Shown: positions 17,260-26,489, numbered from the stretch's first letter. The stretch: 64,000 nt of DNA from Micromonospora sp. C28SCA-DRY-2 (GCF_030519475.1 NZ_JAUMKD010000002.1:1-64000), one strand, 5' to 3'. The notes: generated by a model not told the origin, from the letters alone. Made by a program: numbers and translations.

Positions 17260-20200
17260 CTCCAGCACCCGTTCCATCGCCGCCCGGGAGCGCCGGCCGG
17301 TGCGCAGGTACTCGTCGAGGAACTCGCCGGGATCGTCCCGGCCGAGCAGCCGGACCACGCCGGCCAGCTCCACGCCGTGCCGGGGCAGCTGGTCGCCGGC
17401 CCGGCCGCGGACCAGCATCAGCGCGTTGCGGACCTGCGCGGCCAGGGTCCAGCCGGCGGCCATCGCCGCGGCGTCCGCCGGGTCGACCAGGCCCGCGTCC
17501 CGGGCCGCCGCGAGGGCGTCGAGGGTACGCGTGCCGCGCAGCGCCCGGTTCGCCCCGCCGTGGCGCAGCTGGAGCAGCTGCACCGCCCACTCGACGTCGG
17601 CCAACCCGCCCCGGCCCAGCTTGGTGTGGGTGGCCGGGTCGGCACCCCGGGGCAGCCGCTCGTGCTCCACCCGCGCCTTGATCCGGCGGATCTCGACGAC
17701 CTGCTCGCGGGTCAGCCCGTCGGCCGGGTAGCGGACCGGGTCGACCAGCGCCTCGAACTCGGCGCCCAGGTCCGCGTCGCCGCAGACGAAGCGGGCCCGC
17801 AGCAGCGCCTGCGCCTCCCACACCCGGGACCAGCGGGCGTAGTACTGGGCGTAGGCGGCGAGGCTGCGCACCAGGGGCCCCTGCCGGCCCTCCGGGCGCA
17901 GGTCCGCGTCCACGCCGAGCGGCGGGTCGGGGGCGGGCAGGGCGAGCAGCCGACGCAGCTCCTCGGCGATGGCGTGCGCGGCCGCGCTGGCCGCGCTCTC
18001 GGCGGCGCCCTCCGGCGGGGCGTAGACGAAGAGCACGTCCGCGTCGGAGAGGTAGTTCGACTCGTACCCGCCGAGCCGGCCCATGCCGATCACCGCGAAC
18101 CGCAGCCCGGGCAGCTCGGGCCGGCTGGCCCGGGCGACGCGCAGCGCCGCGGCCAGCGTGGCGTCGGTGACGTCGGCCAGCGCCGTGCCCACCCTGGCGA
18201 TGTCGGTCAGCGCCGGCGCGGCGCGCCCCGCGCCGTCCGGCCGGGGCGGGGCGGGGGCCAGCGAGCCGGCCCGGCTCAGCACGTCGGCGCAGGCCAGCCG
18301 GACCAGTTCCCGGCGGCGCAGCGCGCGGACCGCCCCGGTGGCCTCGACCGGGTCGGCGTGCCGGGCGGCGGCGGCCGCGAACCCCTCGCAGAGCACCTCG
18401 CGCGGGCGCGGGGTCAGCTCGCTCTCCTCGGCCAGCAGCCGCAGCGCCTCCGGCTCCCGGGCCAGCAGGTCGGCGGCGTACCGGGAGGAGGAGAGCACCC
18501 GGGCCAGCCGGCGGGCGACCGGCCCCTCGTCGCGCAGCAGTCGCAGGTACCAGGGGGTGCTGCCGAGCTTGTCGGAGACCTGCCGGTAGTTGAGCAGGCC
18601 GCGGTCCGGTTCGGGGGCGTCGGCGAACTCGCTGAGCAGCACCGGCAGCAGGGTGCGCTGGATGGCGGCGGTGCGGCTCACCCCGCCGGTGAGGGCCTGG
18701 AGGTGGCGCAGCGCCCCGGCCGGGTCGGCGAAGCCGAGGATCTCCAACCGGTGCCGGGCCGCCTCCGGGGTCAGCCGCAGCCCGTCGGCGGGCACCCGGG
18801 CCACCGACTCGAGCAGCGGCCGGTAGAGCAGCTTGGCGTGCAGCCGACGTACCTCGGTGGCGTGGGTGACCCACTCGGCGCGGAACTCCTCGACGGCGCT
18901 GCGGCCCGGCGTGGCCTGGTAGTCGAGCGCGGCGGCCAGCCAGCGCAGCGCGGCCGGCTCGGTGGGCACGGTATGGGTGCGGCGCAGGCCCTGCAACTGG
19001 AGGCGGTGCTCGACCGTCCGCAGGAACCGGTAGCCGCGCAGCAGCGCCTCGCCGTCGGCCCGGCCCACGTAGCCGCCGGCCACCAGCGCGCGCAGCGCCG
19101 GGATGGTGCCGGGCACCCGCAGCGACTCGTCACCGCGGCCGTGCACCAGTTGCAGCAGCTGCACGGCGAACTCGATGTCGCGCAGCCCGCCCGGGCCGCG
19201 CTTGATCTCGCGCTCCAGCTCCTTCGGCGGGATGTTGTCGATGATCTTCCGGCGCATGGCGCGGACGTCCTCGACCGCCTCCGGCCGCTCGGCCGCCCGC
19301 CACACCAGCGGGGCGAGCTGGTCGATCCACTCCCGCCCCAGCGCCGGGTCGCCGGCGGCCGGCCGGGCCTTGAGCAGCGCCTGGAACTCCCAGGTGCGGG
19401 CCCAGCGCCGGTAGTAGGCCAGGTGGCTGGCGAGGGTACGCACCAGCGGCCCCCGGTTGCCCTCCGGGCGCAGCGCGGCGTCGACCGGCCAGGCGACCAG
19501 CCCGCAGATGTGGATCAGGCGGGTGGCGACAGTGGTGGCCGCGGGCAGGTCGGCGTCCTCGGCGGCCACGAAGATGACGTCCACGTCGGAGACGTAGTTC
19601 AGCTCGTCGCCGCCGCACTTGCCCATCGCCACCACGGCCAGCCGGGGGCGGGGCGCGTCCGCCGGCAGCTCACCGACCGCTATCCGGTACGCCGCCGCGA
19701 GGGTGGCGTCGGCCAGCGCGGAGAGCGCCGCCATGGTCTGCTCCAGGCCCCGCCCGCCGGTCAGGTCGGCCGCCGCGATCCGCAGCAGCGCCAGCCGGTA
19801 CGCCCGGCGCAGCACGGCGATCGGGTTGCCCTCACCGGCGAGGTCGAGCCGCCCCTCGGCGGTCGGCGCGAGCCCGTCCGGCGCGGTGCGCAGCGCCGTC
19901 CACTGGTCCGGGTTGGCCACCAGGTGGTCGCCGAGCGCCGAGGAGGCGCCCAGCACCGCGACCAGTCGCCGCCGCAGGCCCGGGTCGTCGCCGAGCGCCG
20001 CCAGCAGCGCCGAGCCGGCGCCGATCCCGGCTGCGGATTCCGCCGCGCCGCCGGCCTGGTCCCCGATCCCGCCGGTGCCCCCGCGCTGTCCGGCGGCGGT
20101 CGCGGCCCCGCCGGTGCCGGCGGGTTGTCCGGCGGCAGCGGTCGCGGCCCGGTTGCCGGTCGCGCTGTCGCCGGTCGGGTTCGCCCGGTGCTCGGCCTCC

Positions 20201-20424
20201 ACCAGGCGGTGCAGTTGGCGCAGCGCCAGGTCGGGGTCGGCCGCCCGGGACAGCGCCGCCAGCAGCTCCGCCGCCGGCTCGTCGGCCGGTTCCTGGGTGT
20301 CCGGCCGCCAGAGGCCCAGCCCGTCGGGGCCGAGCAGGTCGGCCGCCCGCGCTCCGCCGTCGTCCTCGCCGATCCCGAAGCCGTAGCGGGCCAGCCGCCC
20401 GGCGGCCCTGGTCGGCCGGCTCAT
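17254..20424 (-). CDS. glnE: Bifunctional glutamine-synthetase adenylyltransferase/deadenylyltransferase
   Basis: 1056 residues. It adds AMP to, and removes it from, the regulatory tyrosine of GlnA. There are two nucleotidyltransferase domains: the N-terminal deadenylylation domain has MGKCGGDELNYVSDVDVIFV and the C-terminal adenylylation domain has MGRLGGYESNYLSDADVLFV; both keep the G-x-D-x-D metal motif. A low-complexity Ala/Gly-rich insert (about residues 100-150) separates the N-terminus from the core. Its ATG overlaps the stop of the glutamine amidotransferase gene (ATGA), so the two are translationally coupled. Its natural target is GlnA at 9574, which carries the target Tyr. Confidence 0.97.
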   Translation of the reverse strand: MSRPTRAAGRLARYGFGIGEDDGGARAADLLGPDGLGLWRPDTQEPADEPAAELLAALSRAADPDLALRQLHRLVEAEHRANPTGDSATGNRAATAAAGQPAGTGGAATAAGQRGGTGGIGDQAGGAAESAAGIGAGSALLAALGDDPGLRRRLVAVLGASSALGDHLVANPDQWTALRTAPDGLAPTAEGRLDLAGEGNPIAVLRRAYRLALLRIAAADLTGGRGLEQTMAALSALADATLAAAYRIAVGELPADAPRPRLAVVAMGKCGGDELNYVSDVDVIFVAAEDADLPAATTVATRLIHICGLVAWPVDAALRPEGNRGPLVRTLASHLAYYRRWARTWEFQALLKARPAAGDPALGREWIDQLAPLVWRAAERPEAVEDVRAMRRKIIDNIPPKELEREIKRGPGGLRDIEFAVQLLQLVHGRGDESLRVPGTIPALRALVAGGYVGRADGEALLRGYRFLRTVEHRLQLQGLRRTHTVPTEPAALRWLAAALDYQATPGRSAVEEFRAEWVTHATEVRRLHAKLLYRPLLESVARVPADGLRLTPEAARHRLEILGFADPAGALRHLQALTGGVSRTAAIQRTLLPVLLSEFADAPEPDRGLLNYRQVSDKLGSTPWYLRLLRDEGPVARRLARVLSSSRYAADLLAREPEALRLLAEESELTPRPREVLCEGFAAAAARHADPVEATGAVRALRRRELVRLACADVLSRAGSLAPAPPRPDGAGRAAPALTDIARVGTALADVTDATLAAALRVARASRPELPGLRFAVIGMGRLGGYESNYLSDADVLFVYAPPEGAAESAASAAAHAIAEELRRLLALPAPDPPLGVDADLRPEGRQGPLVRSLAAYAQYYARWSRVWEAQALLRARFVCGDADLGAEFEALVDPVRYPADGLTREQVVEIRRIKARVEHERLPRGADPATHTKLGRGGLADVEWAVQLLQLRHGGANRALRGTRTLDALAAARDAGLVDPADAAAMAAGWTLAAQVRNALMLVRGRAGDQLPRHGVELAGVVRLLGRDDPGEFLDEYLRTGRRSRAAMERVLES

Positions 20425-21191
20425 CCCTGCCCGAGCAGCGGCAGGCTGCGCCGCGGCCCGCTGTCGTCCAGCTCGCCGAGGGCCAGCGCGGCGAACCGGG
20501 CGGCGAACGGCTGCCAGACCTCCTCGACGTCGGCCATCACCCCGTGGCAGGCGGCCACCACCAGCTCCGGGTCGTAGCCCAGCTCGGCCAGCATTGTCGA
20601 GTCGCTGGCCCAGTCGGCGATCATCGCGGTGTCGCACTCGATGTGGAACTGCAGCCCCCAGGCCCGGTCGCCGAGGCGGAACGCCTGGTGCGGGTAGCGG
20701 GTGGAGGCGGCCAGCAGGGTCGCGCCGCGCGGCAGTTCGGTGATCTCGTCGGCGTGCCACTGGAGCACGTCCGGGATCAGCGGCACGTACCGGAAGAGCG
20801 GGTCGGCCTCGGCGGCGTCCCGCCGGCCGACCACGGCCGGGCCGATCTCGGGCCCGGACGGGCTGCGTTCCACCTGGCCGGCGTGCGCGGTGGCCAGCAG
20901 TTGCGCGCCCAGGCAGATGGCCAGCGTGGGCACCCGGTGCCGGACGGCCTTGCGGAGCAGCCCCTCCACGGCCGGGAACCAGGGCGCGCCGGGCGACCCG
21001 TCCGGCAGCGGGTACGCCTGCTGCTCGCCGCCGAGCACCACCAGCGCCGCGTACCCCTCCAGATCGGCGGGGAGTTCGTCGCCCGCGTGCGGGCGCACCA
21101 CCCACAGCTCCAGCCCGGCCTCGGTCAGCCACTCGCCCAGCCGGCGCGCGTCGTCGGTCGGGTCGTTCTCGATCACCAGCGCGGTTGCCAC
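20421..21191 (-). CDS. Class I glutamine amidotransferase-like protein
   Basis: 256 residues. Rossmann-like GATase1 fold with the nucleophile elbow LAICLGAQLLA (Cys at about 95) and the His-Glu pair in GLQFHIECD. It has no fused synthetase domain, like stand-alone GMP-synthase-type amidotransferases of unknown substrate. Its stop overlaps the glnE start, so it is produced with glnE. A role in glutamine turnover is an inference from context; the family also includes gamma-glutamyl hydrolases. Confidence 0.88.
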   Translation of the reverse strand: MATALVIENDPTDDARRLGEWLTEAGLELWVVRPHAGDELPADLEGYAALVVLGGEQQAYPLPDGSPGAPWFPAVEGLLRKAVRHRVPTLAICLGAQLLATAHAGQVERSPSGPEIGPAVVGRRDAAEADPLFRYVPLIPDVLQWHADEITELPRGATLLAASTRYPHQAFRLGDRAWGLQFHIECDTAMIADWASDSTMLAELGYDPELVVAACHGVMADVEEVWQPFAARFAALALGELDDSGPRRSLPLLGQG

Positions 21192-21263
21192 GCCGTCGAG
21201 GCTAGCCGGTGCGCCGCCGCACCCCGGAACGGCACCACGCCCGCCAGCCGCACACCGTTGCTG

Positions 21264-21878
21264 TCATCCGGCGCGACGGGCGGGGGCCGGGGTGCGCAGG
21301 GCATCCAGCATGCGGGACAGCGCCGCCCAGGTGTCATCGAGGGCGGCCGGATCCGTCGTCCCGGCCAGCCAGAGCGCCGCCTCGTTCATGGCGCCGGAGA
21401 GCAGCCGCGCCAGGGGCGCGACCGGCTGCCGGCCGATCGTCCCGGACTCGACCAGCTCGGTCAGCGCCTCGGCCAGGTGCCGGCCGGAGGTCGCCTCGTC
21501 CAGCGCGCGCCACTCGTTCCAGCCGAGCACCGCCGGGCCGTCGACCAGCATGATCCGTTGCAGCTGCGGATCGGTGCTCGCGGTGAGGAAGGCCCGGCAA
21601 CCGGCGGTGAACCGGGACCACGGGTCGTGGTGGGCGTCGGCGGCGCTGGCCACCCGGTCGGCGACCTCCTGCTGCACCTGGGCGAGGACCGCGCGGAACA
21701 GGTCGGGCTTGCCGGTGAAGTGGTGGTAGAGCGCGCCCTTGGTGACCCCGGCGGCCTGGACGAGCTCCGCCAGGCCGACGGCCGCGTAGCCCTGGCCGGC
21801 GAAGAGCCGCCGCGCGTGGCGGACCAGCGCCGCCCGGGTCTGCGCGCGCTGCCGGGCCCGGATCCCCTGCGTCATCAA
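21264..21878 (-). CDS. TetR family transcriptional regulator
   Basis: 204 residues. The N-terminal helix-turn-helix is clear (ARRLFAGQGYAAVGLAELVQ, then AGVTKGALYHHFTGKPDLF), followed by a C-terminal ligand domain with DGPAVLGWNEWRALDEA. It is divergent from a VOC gene. The 70-bp gap holds two copies of a perfect or near-perfect dyad, which are strong candidates for its operators. The start could be either of two consecutive ATG codons (21878 or 21875). Confidence 0.92.
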   Translation of the reverse strand: MMTQGIRARQRAQTRAALVRHARRLFAGQGYAAVGLAELVQAAGVTKGALYHHFTGKPDLFRAVLAQVQQEVADRVASAADAHHDPWSRFTAGCRAFLTASTDPQLQRIMLVDGPAVLGWNEWRALDEATSGRHLAEALTELVESGTIGRQPVAPLARLLSGAMNEAALWLAGTTDPAALDDTWAALSRMLDALRTPAPARRAG

Positions 21879-21885
21879 CCCTCCA

Positions 21886-21936
21886 TTGACATACCGATGG
21901 TACGCGAATTACCGTCCCTCACATACCGATGGTATG
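21886..21936 (+). promoter_or_regulatory. Promoter with two TetR-type operators
   Basis: CATACCGATGGTATG is a perfect dyad at 21922-21936, and CATACCGATGGTACG at 21890-21904 differs by one base. The copies are 32 bp apart, about three helical turns. The first overlaps TTGACA (21886-21891), which pairs with TACCGT (21910-21915) as a promoter for the VOC gene. Both copies lie between the divergent starts. Confidence 0.8.
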
Positions 21937-21952
21937 CGAAAGGGGCTCCGGC

Positions 21953-22369
21953 ATGAACCTGACCAGCTTCTATCCGGTCGTCTGCACCGACCGGCTCATC
22001 GAGGCCCGCGACTTCTACCAGAAGCACCTGGGCTTCGAGACGACCTTCGAGGCCGACTGGTACGTCAGCCTGCGCCGCCCCGGCCCGCCGGAGTACGAAC
22101 TGGCCCTGCTCGACCACCGGCACCCGACCCTGCCGGCGGCGTACCGGTCCCCGGTGCGCGGGCTGCTGCTCAACCTCGAGGTCGGCGACGTCGACGCCGA
22201 GTGGGAGCGCCTCGCCGTCCGGGCCGGCCTCCCCGTCGAGTTGGAGCTGCGCAGCGAGGACTTCGGCCAGCGGCACTTCATCCTGGCCGCCCCGGACGGC
22301 GTCCTGATCGACGTCATCACCCCCATCCCACCGACCGGGGAGTGGGCGCAGCGGTACGTCGCCGGTTGA
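21953..22369 (+). CDS. VOC (glyoxalase/bleomycin-resistance fold) protein
   Basis: 138 residues with the vicinal oxygen chelate fold: a first beta-alpha-beta unit ([22 protein letters not shown]) and a second ending [18 protein letters not shown]. The Glu/His metal positions are only partly kept, so the activity is unclear. The ATG at 21953 is preceded by AAGGGG. The divergent TetR gene with two operators between suggests the gene is induced by a small molecule, possibly as a resistance or detoxification function. Confidence 0.88.
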   Translation: MNLTSFYPVVCTDRLIEARDFYQKHLGFETTFEADWYVSLRRPGPPEYELALLDHRHPTLPAAYRSPVRGLLLNLEVGDVDAEWERLAVRAGLPVELELRSEDFGQRHFILAAPDGVLIDVITPIPPTGEWAQRYVAG

Positions 22370-22464
22370 GCCCTCCGGCGCGACCGGTGAACGGCTGCCG
22401 GAGCTCCTCGACGCCGGCCAGCAGGGGCCGAGGCGGTGGCCCGGTCGGCGGTGGTGCGCCGGGA

Positions 22465-23160
22465 CTACCGGTCCGCCGGCCGGAAGGCGCCGGACACCTC
22501 GGTGTGCACGACCCAGCCGAGCCGCTGGTACAACGCACGACCCTCGTCGGTGGCGACCAGGATGCCGGTCCGCGCGCCGCGCCGCGCGGCATGGCGGTGC
22601 AGCGCCGCCATCACCACGCTGCCCAGCCCGCGCCGCCGGTGGGCCAGGTCCGGTGGCACCTGGTCGAGCCACGGCGTAGCCGCCGGCATTTTCGACGCGA
22701 CCGGACGCGGCCCGGTCACCGTCGGCGTCGAGCACCGCCGCCACCACGCAGCGCCGTCTGGTGCCGACCTGGGCGGTACGGCGCGGCGGATCGACCGAGA
22801 CCGACCGGGTCGACCGCGAGCGGGGCGGTCATCAGGTGACCCGGGACGTCCAGCCGCCACGCGGGCGGCAGCGCGGCGCGGAGCCCGGCGCGGTCGCCGG
22901 CCACCTTGATCCAGCTTCCGAGGCGTGGTCAGCCGCCAGCAGGAGCCGGCCGACCGAGTCGGCGTCCCAGGTGTGCAGCACGGCTGGCGCACCCGATGGC
23001 CAGCTGGCCCGACGTCACCCGGAAGCCGCCGGGCACCCGCACCAGGCGGGCGTGCTGCCCCGGCAGAGGGTCCAGCCGCTTCCCCACGCCATCACCAGCT
23101 CGGCGATCGACGCGGTGTCGTCCACCCCTGACGGCTGTCCGTCGTCCTTCCGAGCACGGC
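22465..23160 (-). pseudogene. GNAT-family N-acetyltransferase, broken by several frameshifts
   Basis: Read across frames, the minus strand gives a single acetyltransferase. An N-terminal part DDTASIAELVMAWG, then ARLVRVPGGFRVTSGQLAIG, then DADSVGRLLLAAD, then WRLDVPGHLMTAPL, then VVAAVLDADGDRAASGRV, and finally the intact acetyl-CoA core (RRRGLGSVVMAALHRHAARR ... LYQRLGWVVHTEVSGAFR). At least four frame changes are needed. The next two genes are also hit by single-base indels, so either all have decayed or this stretch of the assembly is poor. The 5' limit is approximate. Confidence 0.65.
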
Positions 23161-23203
23161 CGGTGCCTCCCCTTCGCCATCGCTGCTTGCACCAGCTTAC
23201 TTG

Positions 23204-23220
23204 TTGCAATGTTCTTGCAA
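23204..23220. promoter_or_regulatory. TTGCAA-N5-TTGCAA direct repeat, possible operator
   Basis: Two copies of the self-complementary hexamer TTGCAA, 11 bp apart, lie in the A/T-rich gap between the broken acetyltransferase and the broken S66 peptidase. No cognate regulator is adjacent. Confidence 0.3.
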
Positions 23221-23331
23221 TAGGGCCGAGGCGTGGTCGTCCCGCCCCACCGCCGCCAGGCGGTACTCGGGCGGGCCGGCCGCCGCGCGGCTCGGCTCTG
23301 CCGCTGTGCCCCGGTACACCGCGCCCGAGCC

Positions 23332-24253
23332 ATGCGTCCGTCGTCCGCCCACCGGTGCTGCGCGGCGGCTGCGGTGATGCTGGTGTCGCCGTCCGTCGGG
23401 CCGACCCGGCCGGAACGGGTGGCCCGCGGCATCGAGGCACTCACCGGCTGGGGGCTGCGGCCGGGCTGGCGCGCGTACGCCCGGCAGGGCTACCTGGCCG
23501 GCGCGGACGAACTGCGGGCCGCCGACCTGAACGCGGCCTTCGCCGACCCGGAGGTACGCGGGGTGATCTGCACCCGGGGCGGGTACGGCGCGCAGCGGGT
23601 GGTGAACGCGATCGACATGGCAGCGGTACGCCGCGACCCGAAGGTGGTGGCCAGCTTCTCCGACATCACCGCGTTGCAGTTCGCGCTCTGGCGGGGCGCC
23701 CGGCTGGCCAGCGTGCCTGGCCCCGGCGCGGCCTGGACGGACGACCGCACTACGCCCCGCTCCGCCGAGTCGCTGCACGCCGCGCTGATGACCACCAGGC
23801 CGGTCACGGTGACCGCGGTGCCGGCGGGGAAGACCTATCCGGTGCGGGTGCCCGGCCGGGCCAGCGGCCCGCTGCTCGGCGGGAACCTCTGCCTGATCGT
23901 GGCGTCGCTGGGCACCCCGGACATGCCGGACCTGACCGGGGCGGTGCTGCTCGTCGTCGAGGACGTGGGGGGAACCGCCGTACAAGGTGGACCGGATGCT
24001 CACCCAGCTGCGCCGGGCCGGCGCGCTGGACGGGCTGGCCGGGGTGGCCGTCGGGCAGTTCACCGACTGCGCGGACGGCTGGTCGGTCACCGTCGCCGAC
24101 GTGCTCGCCGAGCGCCTCCGGCGACCTCGGCGTCCCGGTCCTCGGCGGCCTCCCCATCGGCCACGGCACCGGCCGGCTCACCGTCCCCGTCGGCACCGAA
24201 GCCACCCTCGACGCCGCTCCGGCACCCTCACCACCACCCCCGCCGTCCGCTAA
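23332..24253 (+). pseudogene. S66 family peptidase (LD-carboxypeptidase-like), frameshifted
   Basis: Muramoyl-tetrapeptide carboxypeptidase-type serine peptidase. Recognisable parts are MLVSPSVGPTRPERVARG, GVICTRGGYGAQRV, the nucleophile region SFSDITALQFALW, GPLLGGNLCLIVASLGTPD, VVEDVGE and GLPIGHGTGRL (His). Reading through needs indels near 23362, in a G6 run at 23967-23972 (five G would restore DVGEPPYKVDRM), near 24117 (extra C) and near 24216 (missing C). All catalytic residues survive once the frames are joined, so sequence error is as likely as real decay. The start codon is uncertain. Confidence 0.7.
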
Positions 24254-24293
24254 CCCCCCACCTCCCCCTCCCCACCCTCACCCCCCGCCCGGT

Positions 24294-24351
24294 TGATCAT
24301 GAGGTTAGCGGCGCGAAATGTCGGAATCTCCACCAGGTAACCTCATGATCA
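24294..24351. repeat. Inverted repeat with 14-bp perfect arms, flanked by C-rich and G-rich tracts
   Basis: TGATCATGAGGTTA (24294-24307) and its exact complement (24338-24351) enclose a 30-nt loop. A C-rich tract precedes it (24256-24290) and a G-rich tract follows (24364-24420). It lies between convergent genes. It may be a dispersed palindromic element of the genus or a bidirectional terminator. Confidence 0.6.
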
Positions 24352-24439
24352 CCGAGGTCGCTGCGGGGGGAGGGGGAGGGGGAAGGGGGAGGAAGGGGAA
24401 GGGGTGGGTTGGGGGTTAGGTGGGCTAGGGTGCCGGATT

Positions 24440-25291
24440 CTAGGGCGGTCCAGATGGTGTGGTCGGGGGCGGTGAGGCCATTAAGGGGTTCGGCGGCGGG
24501 GTGGAGGCAGCGGGTAGGTGTCGATGCGGCCGCTCGAGGTCGACGTGGCCGACGCGGTTGGCGGCCTCGGTGTACCAGCAACCGCCCGCCGGGTCGGCGA
24601 CGATCGCGTGCGGCCGGGCGGCCCGGTCGGGCAGCGGGAACTCGTCGATCCGGCCGTCCGGGGTGATCCGGCCGAGCTGACCAGCGGCGATCTCGACGAA
24701 CCAGAGCGCCCCGTCGACCCCGGCGGTGATGCCCACCGGCCCGGCGCCCTCGGTCGGCAGCGGGTGCAGGTCCACCGCCCCGTCCCGGCCGACGCGGGCG
24801 ATCGCGTTCGCCTGGTTGAGCGTGCACCAGACGGCACCGTCCGGCCCGGCGGCGAGCATCGACGGGAACCCGCCGGTCACCGGGAGCGGGAACTCGGTCA
24901 GCTCGCCGTCGGTGCCGACCCGGCCGACCGTGTCGGAGCTCATCCCGGCGTACCAGAGGGCGCCGTCGGGACCGGCGACGATGCCGCACGGGCCGGTGCC
25001 CGCCGGCAGGACGACGGCGCTCTGCCGCCCGTCGGTGGTGATCCGACCGATCCGGTCGTCACCGGAGCGGGTGAACCAGAGCGCCCCGTCCGGGCCGGGG
25101 GTGATGATCAGCGGCCGGCTGCCGGCCGGCTCCAGCGGATGGACCCGGGCCGTGCCGTCGGGCTCCACGCGGGCGATCGCGCCGGCGTGCACCAGCGTCA
25201 CCCAGAGCGCGCCGTCCGGTCCCACGGTGATGCCGTACGGGCCGGCGGCCGGATCGGGCAGCGGAATCTCGCGGATCTGCGGCGTTGTCAC
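24440..25291 (-). CDS. Virginiamycin B lyase-like seven-bladed propeller, C-terminus shifted
   Basis: 283 residues made of six visible propeller repeats of the form PxGITxGPDGALWVT...GRIxxDG (for example GPDGALWFTRSGDDRIGRI). The Vgb family includes streptogramin B lyases, but most members have unknown substrates. The last 35 residues are Pro-rich and unlike the family. Other frames over the same bases give GRIDTYPLP and then EPLNGLTAPDHTIWTALESG, which would complete the last blade. So one or two indels near 24500 and 24532 have displaced the C-terminus. The GTG start at 25291 has GAAGG upstream. Confidence 0.75.
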   Translation of the reverse strand: MTTPQIREIPLPDPAAGPYGITVGPDGALWVTLVHAGAIARVEPDGTARVHPLEPAGSRPLIITPGPDGALWFTRSGDDRIGRITTDGRQSAVVLPAGTGPCGIVAGPDGALWYAGMSSDTVGRVGTDGELTEFPLPVTGGFPSMLAAGPDGAVWCTLNQANAIARVGRDGAVDLHPLPTEGAGPVGITAGVDGALWFVEIAAGQLGRITPDGRIDEFPLPDRAARPHAIVADPAGGCWYTEAANRVGHVDLERPHRHLPAASTPPPNPLMASPPPTTPSGPP

Positions 25292-25511
25292 TGGCGGTCA
25301 CCTTCCCGTCGGCGGTCGCCCGACCCCCGGATCGGGCCGGGCCTGGCGACCGTCCACCCTTACCGCCGCGGCGTCCCGGAGCAACCGGTTTGTCCCGGCC
25401 GGCCGGCCCGGATTGCCAGCTCGCTGACAGCTTCACCATGGGCCGCCCCCAGTTCGGTTGGTCACTGTCGGTGAGGTCAGCGCACCACGTACCGACGAGT
25501 TGGAGGACACC

Positions 25512-25961
25512 ATGGCCATGACGAAGAAGCACCTGATCGCGGGGCTGGCGACGGCCGGCGTGCTCGGCCTCGGGGTCGCCGCCCCGACGGTCGCCTTCGC
25601 CGCCGACGGCACCGACCCGGCGCCGAGCGCCAGCGCCACCGACGACCGGCAGCAGCAGCGGGCCGACCGCCAGGCCGAGTTCGCCGAGGCGCTCGCCGGG
25701 GAGCTGGGCGTCTCCACCGACAAGGTGACCGCCGCGCTGGAGAAGATCCGCGAGGAGCACAAGCCGGCCGACCGGCCGGAGCGTCCGTCCGCCGAGGACC
25801 GGCAGGCGGCGCTGAAGGAGCGGCTGGCGCAGGCCGTCGAGGACGGCAAGCTCACCCAGGAGCAGGCCGACGCGATCACCGCGGCGATCGAGGCCGGCGT
25901 CCTCCCCGGCGCCCCGGGCGGCCCGGGCGGCCGCGGGCACGGTGGCCCGGCCGGCAAGTGA
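25512..25961 (+). CDS. Secreted small protein, Ala/Glu-rich
   Basis: 149 residues. A classic signal peptide (MAMTKKHLIAGLATAGVLGL...AFAADG) with cleavage near Ala30 is followed by a charged helical region (ELGVSTDKVTAALEKIREEH) and KLTQEQADAITAAIEAGVL, ending in a Gly/Pro-rich tail. The repeated short helices resemble YckD/DUF2680-type secreted proteins. GGAGG (25502-25506) lies 5 nt before the ATG. The role is unknown; it is probably exported to the cell surface. It is divergent from the propeller gene. Confidence 0.82.
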   Translation: MAMTKKHLIAGLATAGVLGLGVAAPTVAFAADGTDPAPSASATDDRQQQRADRQAEFAEALAGELGVSTDKVTAALEKIREEHKPADRPERPSAEDRQAALKERLAQAVEDGKLTQEQADAITAAIEAGVLPGAPGGPGGRGHGGPAGK

Positions 25962-26035
25962 CCTCGGGCTGACGCACCCACGCCCGGCCCGGGCCTGCCC
26001 ACCGCTCGTCCGGGCCGGGTGACCGGTCCCGCCGT

Positions 26036-26071
26036 GATGCCTGGGAGTCGTCATGACGACTCCCAGGCATC
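26036..26071. terminator. Perfect 36-nt palindrome, bidirectional terminator
   Basis: Two 18-nt arms meet without a spacer (GATGCCTGGGAGTCGTCA and its complement) between the convergent secreted-protein and VOC genes. Confidence 0.75.
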
Positions 26072-26114
26072 GTGGTCGGGCGGGGACGACCCGCCCGGGC
26101 CACGCTCCGGCGGT

Positions 26115-26489
26115 TCAGCCGGCCGGCGGCGGGCTGAAGACGCCGAGGTGGTTGCCGGCCGGGTCGAGCAGGTGGGCGAAGGCGAGCCCGTTGTCGTTCT
26201 CCCGGCGCGGCACCAGCACCTTGCCGCCGGCCGCCTCCGCCCGACGGCAGGTCTCGGCCACGTCGGCCACCTGCACGTAGAAGATGGCGTAGTTCGGGCT
26301 GGTGCCGCCGGTGCCCCGGACCGCGCCGCCGATCCCCTCGCTGCCGCCGGCTCCGGTCGTCCGGTACGTGGCGCCGCCGGCGCCCTCCTCGGTGAAGGTC
26401 CAGCCGAACAGGTCGCCGTAGAACCGCTCGGCCTCGTCCGGCCGCTCGGTGCCGATCTCGAACCAGGTCACGCCGTTGTTGGTCGTCAT
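26115..26489 (-). CDS. VOC family protein
   Basis: 124 residues with the VOC fold: WFEIGTERPDEAERFYGDLFGWTF in the first half and AFAHLLDPAGNHLGVFSPP closing the second. GGGAGG lies about 8 nt before the ATG at 26489; longer in-frame readings lack a ribosome site. The next gene upstream on the same strand is a WYL regulator, but 247 bp separate them. The substrate is unknown. Confidence 0.88.
   Translation of the reverse strand: MTTNNGVTWFEIGTERPDEAERFYGDLFGWTFTEEGAGGATYRTTGAGGSEGIGGAVRGTGGTSPNYAIFYVQVADVAETCRRAEAAGGKVLVPRRENDNGLAFAHLLDPAGNHLGVFSPPPAG

Noticed and set aside
17254..21132. GlnE starting at 21132
   Set aside because: The extra upstream part lies over the glutamine amidotransferase in another frame; the ATG at 20424 overlaps that gene's stop and fits GlnE length.
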